Positions 57,060-64,000 of a stretch of DNA of 64,000 nucleotides are shown piece after piece. The first letter of the stretch is position 1; each line of letters begins with the position of its first letter. The notes beneath the pieces are model-generated. The model did not search any database, was not told the DNA's origin, and worked only from the letters and a program-made list of their open reading frames with translations. The DNA comes from Pseudomonas syringae (GTDB lineage: Bacteria > Pseudomonadota > Gammaproteobacteria > Pseudomonadales > Pseudomonadaceae): assembly GCF_023278085.1 (NCBI RefSeq), contig NZ_CP066265.1, positions 712,501-776,500 on the forward strand. The letters are read 5' to 3'. The translations under genes were made by a program, and so were the position numbers.

Positions 57060-58070
57060 TCAGCGCTGATGACGGATGCGTGGGTTGGCAAAGCCGTAGA
57101 GGATGTCCACCACGAAGTTGACCAGGATCACCAGACAGGCGATCAGCAGAATGCCGTTTTGCACGACCGGGTAGTCCCGCGCGCCAATGGCTTCGATCAG
57201 CCACTTGCCAATGCCGGGCCAGGAGAAGATCGTTTCGGTCAGAACCGCACCGGCCAGCAGTGTGCCGATCTGCAGACCGAATACGGTCAGCACTGGAATC
57301 AGCGCGTTGCGCAGGCCGTGAACGAACACTACGCGAGCAGGCGACAGGCCTTTGGCACGGGCCGTACGTACATAGTCTTCACGCAGCACTTCAAGCATCG
57401 ACGAGCGGGTCATCCGGGCGATCACTGCCAGCGGGATGGTGCCCAGCACGATGGCCGGAAGAATCAGGTGATGCAGGGCATCGAGGAACGCGCCTTGCTC
57501 GTCGCTGAGCAGCGTGTCGATCAGCATGAAACCCGTCACTGGCGGAATGTCATACAGCAGATCGATCCGCCCGGACACCGGGGTCCAGCCCAGGGTCACC
57601 GAGAAAAACATGATGAGGATCAGGCCCCACCAGAAGATCGGCATGGAATAGCCGGCCAGGGAAATGCCCATGACCCCATGGTCGAACAGGGACCCTCGCT
57701 TGAGTGCGGCGATTACGCCTGCAAGCAGTCCGAGGATACCCGCGAAGATCAGTGCGGCAATCGACAGTTCGAGCGTTGCCGGAAACAGCGAGCTGAATTC
57801 GCTCCAGACACTGGTGCGCGTACGCAACGATTCACCGAGGTCGCCCTGGGCGAGCTTGCCGATGTAGTCGATGTACTGGGCATAGAGTGGTTTGTTCAGG
57901 CCAAGACGTTCCATGGCCTGGGCGTGCATTTCCGGATCGACCCGGCGTTCACCCATCATGACTTCGACCGGGTCGCCCGGAATCAGACGAATCAGGGCGA
58001 ACGTCAATAAGGTGATGCCGAAGAAAGTGGGTATCAACAACCCCACTCGGCGGGCGATAAAACTAAACAT
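57060..58070 (-). CDS. dppB: Dipeptide ABC transporter permease DppB
   Basis: A 336-aa permease beginning MFSFIARRVGLLIPTFFGIT, with LIRLIPGDPVEVMMGERR after the first membrane segment, the DppB/OppB signature. The EAA loop is RTARAKGLSPARVVFVHGLRNAL. Six membrane segments. Dimer partner of DppC. Confidence 0.94.
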   Translation of the reverse strand: MFSFIARRVGLLIPTFFGITLLTFALIRLIPGDPVEVMMGERRVDPEMHAQAMERLGLNKPLYAQYIDYIGKLAQGDLGESLRTRTSVWSEFSSLFPATLELSIAALIFAGILGLLAGVIAALKRGSLFDHGVMGISLAGYSMPIFWWGLILIMFFSVTLGWTPVSGRIDLLYDIPPVTGFMLIDTLLSDEQGAFLDALHHLILPAIVLGTIPLAVIARMTRSSMLEVLREDYVRTARAKGLSPARVVFVHGLRNALIPVLTVFGLQIGTLLAGAVLTETIFSWPGIGKWLIEAIGARDYPVVQNGILLIACLVILVNFVVDILYGFANPRIRHQR

Positions 58071-58105
58071 CTTGGTGTGTACCTCATCAGCCGGTTAGGC
58101 GTGCT

Positions 58106-58135
58106 CCGGCGAGTCTCGGGTTATGAGCTCGCCGG
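58106..58135 (-). terminator. Intercistronic hairpin between dppA and dppB
   Basis: CCGGCGAG / CTCGCCGG with a loop of about 14 nt in the 74-nt gap. No T run. A hairpin here usually protects the abundant binding-protein message and lowers read-through to the permease genes. Confidence 0.65.
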
Positions 58136-58144
58136 ATTATTTTT

Positions 58145-59740
58145 CTACTTCACCTGGGTAGTAGCGAAGTTGTTGGTTGTGAGCGGGCTGATTTGATAGC
58201 CCTCCACATTTTTACGCATGGCCGTGAACATTCTGGTGTGAGCCATGCTGATCCACGGCTGATCCTTGTTGAATATTGCCTGGGCCTGCTCATAGAGCGC
58301 GGCGCGCTCCTGCGGGTTCACTGTTTCACGCGCCTGATCGATCAGCTTCTGGAAATCGGCATTGCACCAGCGCGCATAGTTCTCGCCGTTTTTTGCCGCT
58401 TCACAGCTCAGCATCGGAGTCAGGAAGTTATCAGGGTCGCCATTGTCGCCTGCCCAGCCCGCAGACACCATGTCATGTTCGCCATTCTTGGCACGTTTGA
58501 GCATTTCGCCCCATTCCATGACACGAATGTCGATCTTGATGCCGATTTTGGCCAGGTCGGACTGCATCATTTGCGCGCCGAGCATCGGGTTGGGGTTGGT
58601 CGGGCCACCGCCGTTGCGGGTGTACAGCGTAAACGTAGTGCCTTCCGGTACGCCTGCTTCCTTCAGCAAGGCGCGTGCCTTGTCCAGGTCAATCGGCGGG
58701 TTCTTCAGGCTGTTGTTGTAACCCAGCAGAGTCGGCGGATACGGGTTGACCGCTACCAGCGCATTGCCCTTGCCAAATACCGCGTTGACATAAGCGTTCT
58801 TGTCGAACGTCATGTCAATGGCTTTACGTACCCGCACGTCGCTCAAGTACTTGTGCGTCGTGTTGATTGCGATATAGCCGGTGGTCATCGCCTCCAGCTC
58901 ATCGATTTTCAGATTCGGGTCTTTCTTGATGCTCGGGACATCGTCCGGCTTGGGGTACAGCGCGATCTGACATTCGTTGGCCTTGAGCTTCTGCAGGCGC
59001 ACGTTGTTGTCAGTGGCGATGGCCAGGATCAGCGCTTCGGATGGCGGCTTGCCGCGGAAGTACTCCGGGTTGGCCTTGAAGCGGACCTGTGCATCCTTGG
59101 CATAGCGCTGGAAGATGAACGGGCCGGTGCCGATTGGCTTGCTGTTGAGGTCGCCGGTCTTGTTGGCTTTCAGCAACTGGTCGGCGTATTCGGCCGGGTA
59201 GATCGAGGCGAAGGCCATGGCCATGTCTGCCAGGAAGGGTGCTTCACGACGGGTCAGGTTGAACTTGACGGTGTAGTCGTCGGTTTTCTCGACGCTTTTC
59301 AACAGCTCTTTGAAGCCCATGCTTTCAAAGTAGGGGAAGCCGACGCTCGACTTGTCATGCCACGGGTGTTTCGGGTCCAGCTGGCGCTGAAAACTCCAGA
59401 GCACATCGTCGGCGTTCATGTCGCGGGTCGGCTTGAAGTAGTCGGTGGTGTGGAACTTGACGCCTTTACGCAGGTGGAAGGTATAGGTCAGGCCGTCTTC
59501 GCTGATTTCCCAGGATTCAGCCAGTGCCGGAATCACGTCGGTAGTACCGGGTTTGAAATCCGCGAGGCGGTTGAACACGGTTTCAGCCACGGCATCGGCC
59601 GTCACTGCTGTCGTGTACTGCACCATGTCGAAGCCTTCGGGGCTGGCTTCGGTGCAGACCACCAGAGGTTTTGCCGAAACACTGACGGCGACGCTGAGCA
59701 GGGCCAGGGCGATCGAGTTGCGTAGCGATAACAGTTTCAT
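58145..59740 (-). CDS. dppA: Dipeptide-binding protein DppA (PA4502/dppA4-like)
   Basis: A 531-aa periplasmic binding protein of family 5. The signal peptide ends near residue 23 (SVSA). The mature part shows VVCTEASPEGFDMVQY, the Dpp-specific opening, and GTGPFIFQRYAKDAQVRFKANPEYF. It sits next to dppB in the place of PA4502 (dppA4) of P. aeruginosa. Identity to the binding proteins at 61359 and 63269 is clearly lower than those two have to each other. Confidence 0.92.
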   Translation of the reverse strand: MKLLSLRNSIALALLSVAVSVSAKPLVVCTEASPEGFDMVQYTTAVTADAVAETVFNRLADFKPGTTDVIPALAESWEISEDGLTYTFHLRKGVKFHTTDYFKPTRDMNADDVLWSFQRQLDPKHPWHDKSSVGFPYFESMGFKELLKSVEKTDDYTVKFNLTRREAPFLADMAMAFASIYPAEYADQLLKANKTGDLNSKPIGTGPFIFQRYAKDAQVRFKANPEYFRGKPPSEALILAIATDNNVRLQKLKANECQIALYPKPDDVPSIKKDPNLKIDELEAMTTGYIAINTTHKYLSDVRVRKAIDMTFDKNAYVNAVFGKGNALVAVNPYPPTLLGYNNSLKNPPIDLDKARALLKEAGVPEGTTFTLYTRNGGGPTNPNPMLGAQMMQSDLAKIGIKIDIRVMEWGEMLKRAKNGEHDMVSAGWAGDNGDPDNFLTPMLSCEAAKNGENYARWCNADFQKLIDQARETVNPQERAALYEQAQAIFNKDQPWISMAHTRMFTAMRKNVEGYQISPLTTNNFATTQVK

Positions 59741-59775
59741 TGTGAACCCTCCATAGAGTTGACGCCGATGGTGGT

Positions 59776-59809
59776 GTTCTGACGCAAGGCTGTTGCCTGG
59801 CGCCAGAAC
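59776..59809 (-). terminator. Intercistronic hairpin between opdP and dppA
   Basis: GTTCTGACGCAAGGC / GCCTGGCGCCAGAAC can pair almost throughout with a 4-nt loop. No T run. It resembles the hairpin before dppB and likely tunes relative expression. Confidence 0.6.
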
Positions 59810-59822
59810 GGTTTTCAGCGAA

Positions 59823-61202
59823 TCAAAGAATGTTGAACGGAACGGTGGTCACCAGACGGAATTCGTTGATGTTGCCATCAGCCTGATTCTCGCTGGCGCG
59901 GTGCGTGGTGTAAGTGGCGCGGATGGCAGTGGCCTTGAGCGGGCCGGACTGTACAGAGTAGGACGAACCGATGCCGTACTCGTAGTGAGTTTCGCCGTCC
60001 ATTGCCAGCACGTCAGTGTAGCCAGTGCCTCTGTAATGAGTACCGTCGATGTCCCAGCCACGTGCCTGGTAGATATTGAACTTCAGGCCGGGTACGCCGT
60101 ACTCGGCCATGTTCAGCACATAAGCGATCTGCAGGGATTTCTCGTTCGGGCCGTTGAAGTCCGAGAGCAGGGAGTTGGCCAGGAAGATGGCGTTAGTGTC
60201 GTGGGCGTAGTCGAAATACTCGTTACCGTTAACTTGCTGGTAGGCAAGGCTGACGCTGTGTGCGTTGTGCGTACCGGTGAACGACAGGCTGTAGGTATCG
60301 TTGTCGATCGCGCCCAGTTTACTTTGGCCGGCATCCTTGGTTTTGTAGTAGTTCAGGTTGGTACTCAGCGCCAGGGTCTTGCTGTCACCCAGTTCGTGGG
60401 TGAACGCGAAGTAGTACTGGTGCCAGAAGTCTTCCAGGTTCGAGGCGTAGAAGCTGGCGGTCAGGCTGTCGGTGGGTTTGTAGTCACCACCGAACATGTC
60501 CAGACGGTCGGCGGTCTGGCTGCGATCACCGTATTCGGAGCGGAACTTGTCCTGGCTCTGTTCCATACGTGGTGATACGCGGTCGAAGCTGCCGGCCTGC
60601 AGCGACAGGTTGTTGAACTCGTCGCTCTGTACGGCAACACCCTCGAAGCTGGAAGGCAGTGCGCGGTTGCCGATGAAGGCGATGACCGGGGTGTTCACCG
60701 ATTGGCGACCCAGGGTCAGAACCGTGTTGGAGACCCGCGCCTTGACGTTGCCCAGACCCATTTTGCTCCACTGACCGACTGCATCACCGTCACTGTCTGC
60801 CAGGGTCCGGTTGGAGTTGCCGGCGAAGTCACCGGTGTCGCGGTCCAGCGCAATGGCGTTGTACAGCGCCAGTTCGGTGGAGAAGCCGACCACGCCCTGG
60901 GTGAAACCCGAGGAGTAATTGACGATAGTGCCCTGCTGCCAGTTGATACGGCGCGGGGTCTGCTTTCTGACGCCGTCGTCCGTATAGCTGAACGTGCTGT
61001 CGCGACGTCGCAGTTCGTTGGCGTACCAGTTGCGGGTTGTGCCGGTCAGGTGTTGATCTTCAAAGAAGCCGTTGGCGTCTGCCTGTGCATTCTTGGAACT
61101 CAGCTCGGTCGGCACGAATGTCTGGCTGGCTGGCTCTGCCTGAACCAACGCGCCAAATGACGAGAGAGATAAGGCCAATAATGCGGTACTTGTTGTTTTC
61201 AC
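59823..61202 (-). CDS. opdP: OprD-family dipeptide porin OpdP
   Basis: A 459-aa outer membrane porin of the OprD family. The signal peptide ends near residue 22 (GALVQA). The mature part begins with FEDQHLTGTTRNWYANE and has LTLGRQSVNTPVIAF, GGDYKPTDSLTASFYASNLEDFWHQYY and MDGETHYEYGIGSSY, with the usual hydrophobic C-terminus. OpdP (PA4501) lies at the same place among dppA genes in P. aeruginosa and takes up dipeptides such as glycine-glutamate, and also carbapenems. It supplies substrates to the Dpp binding proteins. Confidence 0.9.
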   Translation of the reverse strand: MKTTSTALLALSLSSFGALVQAEPASQTFVPTELSSKNAQADANGFFEDQHLTGTTRNWYANELRRRDSTFSYTDDGVRKQTPRRINWQQGTIVNYSSGFTQGVVGFSTELALYNAIALDRDTGDFAGNSNRTLADSDGDAVGQWSKMGLGNVKARVSNTVLTLGRQSVNTPVIAFIGNRALPSSFEGVAVQSDEFNNLSLQAGSFDRVSPRMEQSQDKFRSEYGDRSQTADRLDMFGGDYKPTDSLTASFYASNLEDFWHQYYFAFTHELGDSKTLALSTNLNYYKTKDAGQSKLGAIDNDTYSLSFTGTHNAHSVSLAYQQVNGNEYFDYAHDTNAIFLANSLLSDFNGPNEKSLQIAYVLNMAEYGVPGLKFNIYQARGWDIDGTHYRGTGYTDVLAMDGETHYEYGIGSSYSVQSGPLKATAIRATYTTHRASENQADGNINEFRLVTTVPFNIL

Positions 61203-61234
61203 GATGTGCAGCTCCCTTTATCACTTTTATAAAT

Positions 61235-61284
61235 GCCAGTTCTTTAAGGTCTGGCTTTTGGTGGTGCAGGGTTTATGGCCCTGC
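61235..61284 (-). terminator. Two hairpins between the second dppA-like gene and opdP
   Basis: GCCAG...CTGGC (61235-61255) and GCAGGG...CCCTGC (61266-61284) lie in the 156-nt gap before opdP. Short stems. They could separate expression of the binding protein and the porin. Confidence 0.5.
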
Positions 61285-61358
61285 GTTGTTATAGGTATCA
61301 ATGCGTAAGTGCTGGCTTGCGCCGCACACAAGACGGCAAGAGCCCGCCTGGCGGTTGC

Positions 61359-62948
61359 TCAGTCGACGACGCTCACACCCGAAAAGTTGTTGCGCCCGAA
61401 CGGGCTGACGTGGAAGTCCTTGACCTCGGTACGCAGCGGCTGATTCACGGTCGAGTGGGCGATCGGGGTGATCGGCACCTGTTCCTTCAGATAGCGTTGC
61501 GCCTGTTTGTACAGATCGGTGCGCTGCTCGCGATCGGTGGTGGCCACGGCGGCCTTGATCAATTGGTCGTATTTCTCGTCACACCACATCGAGTAGTTGT
61601 TACCGCCAATGGCGGCGCAGCTGTACAACGTGCCGAGCCAGTTGTCCGGGTCGCCATTGTCGCCGGTCCAGCCGATCAGCGAGATATCGTGCTCGCCGTT
61701 CTTGGTGCGCTTGAGGTATTCGCCCCATTCATAACTGACGATGTTGACCTTGATGCCGACCTTGGCCCAGTCGGACTGGAGCATCTCTGCCATCAACCTG
61801 GCATTAGGGTTGTACGGTCGCTGAACCGGCATGGCCCACAGGTTCAGCTCCGTGCCTTCCTTGACCCCGGCGGCGCGCAACAGCTCTCTGGCTTTTTCCG
61901 GGTTGTACGGTGCGTCCTTGATGGTGTCGTCGTAAGACCACTGGGTCGGTGGCATGGCATTCACTGCCAGTTGCCCCGCGCCCTGATAGACCGCGCTGAT
62001 AATGGCTTTCTTGTTGACGGCCATGTCCAGCGCCTGACGAACCTGGAGGTTGCCCAGTGGCTCATGGCGCACGTTGTAGGAAATGTAGCCGAGGTTGAAG
62101 CCCGGTTTCTCGATAACCTGCAGGCTCTTGTCTTCTCTGAGCTTGGCGAGGTCAGCAGGGCGCGGATTAAGCGAGACCTGGCACTCGTTGGCCTTGAGCT
62201 TTTGCATGCGCACCGAGGCGTCGGTATTGATGGCGAAGATCAACTGGTCGATCTTCACCCGGCTCGGGTCCCAGTATTGCGTGTTGCCTTTGTAGCGAAT
62301 CTGCGAGTCTTTCTGATAGCGCTGAAACACGAAAGGGCCGGTGCCAATCGGCTGCTGGTTGATGTTTCTTGCATCACCCTTGGCCATCAGTTGTTCCGCG
62401 TACTCGGCGGACAGAATCCCTGCGAAGTTCATCGCGATGTTTTGTATGAACGCTGCGTCGACGGTATTTAGCGTGAACACTACGGTCAACGGATCGGTCT
62501 TTTCAACGGACTTGATTTTCTTGTTCAGGCCCATTCCGGTGAAATACGGAAATTCGGTCGGATAGGCGACGCGAAAGGGGTGATCAGGTTTGAGCATACG
62601 GTTGAAGGTGAACAGCACGTCGTCGGCATTGAAGTCGCGACTGGGCTTGAAGTCCTTGTTGCTATGGAATTTCACCCCTTCCCGCAGATGAAAGGTGTAG
62701 ACCAGGCCATCTGGCGATACATCCCATGAAGTTGCCAGGCCTGGAACCACTGATGTGTCGCCCTGTTTGAACTCGGTCAGGCGGTTATAGATCGGTTCGG
62801 ACGCATCGTTGTCGGTGGCCGAGGTGTATTGCGCGCTGTCAAAGCCCGCCGGGCTTGCTTCCGAACAGAACACCAGATTGCTCGCATGGGCCAGCGGAGC
62901 CAAGGCAAACAGCCCCAGACACGACGTCATCGCAAGAGTTTTACGCAT
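61359..62948 (-). CDS. Dipeptide-binding protein (DppA3/PA4500-like)
   Basis: A 529-aa periplasmic binding protein of family 5. The signal peptide ends near residue 22 (LAHA). The mature part opens SNLVFCSEASPAGFDSAQY and has GTGPFVFQRYQKDSQIRYKGN and GWTGDNGDPDNWLGTLYSC. It lies before opdP as PA4500 (dppA3) does in P. aeruginosa. It is very similar to the gene starting beyond the right edge (from 63269), so a tandem duplicate. It likely uses the same DppBCDF with different peptide preference. Confidence 0.9.
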   Translation of the reverse strand: MRKTLAMTSCLGLFALAPLAHASNLVFCSEASPAGFDSAQYTSATDNDASEPIYNRLTEFKQGDTSVVPGLATSWDVSPDGLVYTFHLREGVKFHSNKDFKPSRDFNADDVLFTFNRMLKPDHPFRVAYPTEFPYFTGMGLNKKIKSVEKTDPLTVVFTLNTVDAAFIQNIAMNFAGILSAEYAEQLMAKGDARNINQQPIGTGPFVFQRYQKDSQIRYKGNTQYWDPSRVKIDQLIFAINTDASVRMQKLKANECQVSLNPRPADLAKLREDKSLQVIEKPGFNLGYISYNVRHEPLGNLQVRQALDMAVNKKAIISAVYQGAGQLAVNAMPPTQWSYDDTIKDAPYNPEKARELLRAAGVKEGTELNLWAMPVQRPYNPNARLMAEMLQSDWAKVGIKVNIVSYEWGEYLKRTKNGEHDISLIGWTGDNGDPDNWLGTLYSCAAIGGNNYSMWCDEKYDQLIKAAVATTDREQRTDLYKQAQRYLKEQVPITPIAHSTVNQPLRTEVKDFHVSPFGRNNFSGVSVVD

Positions 62949-63268
62949 GATGATCCCTATCCTTCAAAGGACGAGCCGAGGCTCGAATGTCTAACAGGCC
63001 CATAGGCGGTAACGGAACAGCGCACCGGTGCGCGAGGATTTGCCAGAGCCATGAAGCGACGGCGTCCTGCCTTTTTGCCGCAACCTTTCGACGGTAAGTC
63101 GATGGAGGCCTGCGGTATATAGGCTCGGAGGCTGCAAAGCTCGTAGGAAAAATCTCGGTGACAGTTTAAAAGTGTCGTTGACGACACTTTTTCAACTGAT
63201 CGCACGGGTCTCAGAGTCAGGTAGGGCAGAGGGCTGCGCCGGGTGAGCGGCGCAGCAAACCACCGCGA
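62949..63268. other. Intergenic region with a terminator between two dppA-like genes
   Basis: 320 nt. A hairpin AAAAGTGTCG-TTGA-CGACACTTTTT is at 63168-63192. On the minus strand it comes 77 nt after the end of the first dppA-like gene, followed by a short T run, so it probably ends that transcript. The rest, about 220 nt, must hold the promoter of the downstream dppA-like gene. No gene. Confidence 0.7.
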
Positions 63269-64000
63269 TTACTTCCCGGTCACGCTCACACCGTAGAAGG
63301 AGTTCAAGCCAAACGGGCTGATCTTGAAGTCCTGAACGCTGGTACGCATGGGCTGATAGACCGTCGAGTGCGCGATAGGGGTCATCGGCACTGCGTCTTT
63401 CAGGAGGTGTTGCGCCTGTTTGTACAGTTCGGTGCGCTTGGCCTGATCCGATGTTTCCTTGGCCTGATGGATCAGCGTGTCGAAAGGCTTGTCGCACCAC
63501 TTGGCGAAGTTGTTGCCGTTCAGCGCGTCGCAGCCGAACAGGGTGCCGAGCCAGTTGTCCGGGTCACCGTTGTCGCCGCTCCAGCCAATCAGCATCGCGC
63601 CGTTTTCACCGTTCTTGGCGCGTTTGATGTATTCGCCCCACTCATAGCTGACGATCTTCACGTTGATACCGATCTTCTTCCAGTCGGACTGGAGCATTTC
63701 GGCCATCAACTTGGCGTTAGGGTTGTAAGGACGCTGTACCGGCATTGCCCAGAGGGTAATTTCAGTACCTTCCTTGACGCCTGCCTTTTTCAGCAGCGCC
63801 TTGGCTTTTTCGACGTCGAACGGTGCATCCTTGATGGTGGTGTCGTAAGACCATTGGGTCGGCGGCATGGCGTTGACGGCCAGCTGGCCTGCGCCCTGGT
63901 ACACGGCATCAATGATGCCCTGCTTGTTTACCGCCATGTCCAGCGCCTGACGAACTTCCTTGATGGCCAGAGGATTGGGCTCGTCGCTGCCCTTGATCTT
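63269..64000 (-). CDS. Dipeptide-binding protein, C-terminal part (5' end outside window)
   Basis: The frame is open to the right edge. The window's edge codes for KIKGSDEPNPLAIKEVRQALDM-like sequence, and a Met at 63937 is internal, not a start. About 243 C-terminal residues of a family-5 dipeptide-binding protein are present, with AVYQGAGQLAVNAMPPTQW, GWSGDNGDPDNWLGTLFGC and the Dpp ending FGLNSFYGVSVTGK. It matches the gene at 61359-62948 at most positions. By gene order it would be PA4497-PA4500-like; which one cannot be decided. Confidence 0.88.
   Translation of the reverse strand, partial: KIKGSDEPNPLAIKEVRQALDMAVNKQGIIDAVYQGAGQLAVNAMPPTQWSYDTTIKDAPFDVEKAKALLKKAGVKEGTEITLWAMPVQRPYNPNAKLMAEMLQSDWKKIGINVKIVSYEWGEYIKRAKNGENGAMLIGWSGDNGDPDNWLGTLFGCDALNGNNFAKWCDKPFDTLIHQAKETSDQAKRTELYKQAQHLLKDAVPMTPIAHSTVYQPMRTSVQDFKISPFGLNSFYGVSVTGK

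Noticed and set aside
58193..59725. 510-aa open frame on the plus strand across dppA
   Set aside because: Antisense shadow of a clear family-5 binding protein; no domain and no ribosome binding site.

Overview
The window looks like a chromosomal segment of a fluorescent Pseudomonas, most likely of the Pseudomonas syringae group. The reasons are the recC-recB-recD order, the Pseudomonas-type dpp/opdP dipeptide locus, the prfC/opuC/speC/piuB gene content, and many copies of short palindromic repeats of the kind common in P. syringae (core GGACGC-n-GCGTCC) between genes. Species assignment is inference; no database could be searched.

Layout. 1-943: 3' end of a 23S rRNA gene, a 5S rRNA gene and a terminator, i.e. 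the end of an rrn operon. 1048-2854: a LysR regulator divergent from a flavodoxin-fold quinone reductase. 3087-12342: recCBD, overlapping genes for the DNA repair helicase-nuclease. 12648-20113 (minus strand): a four-gene, translationally coupled type VI secretion module running vgrG, DUF4123 chaperone, 1259-aa membrane-active effector candidate and a small membrane protein that is the likely immunity partner. 20377-24130: LysR regulator divergent from mmsAB (valine/propionate catabolism). 24244-28575: TonB-dependent siderophore receptor converging with a two-component system that has a candidate Fur box. 28863-30590: gamma-glutamyltranspeptidase. 30658-37052: selenium locus, with a PhnDCE-like ABC transporter (predicted selenate uptake) divergent from selD, selU and a TauE/SafE permease. 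37514-42896: prfC, then an OpuC-type osmoprotectant ABC operon.

43052-51417 is the most accessory-looking part. It holds a halovibrin-like exported protein, an M60/enhancin-type metallopeptidase, the housekeeping ornithine decarboxylase speC, and a two-gene XaxAB-type alpha-helical pore-forming binary toxin with visibly lower GC. 51532-54072: PiuB-like iron-related flavoreductase. 54185-64000 (minus strand): dipeptide uptake locus in the order dppA-like (cut by the window edge), dppA-like, opdP porin, dppA, dppB, dppC, dppD, dppF, with hairpins after each binding-protein or porin gene.

The best candidates for under-described biology are the XaxAB-like toxin pair, the T6SS effector/immunity pair with a GC-rich front and AT-rich tail, the selenium transporter plus TauE-like permease around selD-selU, and the M60 protease/halovibrin-like pair whose upstream regions share sequence elements. 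No tRNA, CRISPR array, insertion sequence or prophage was seen.
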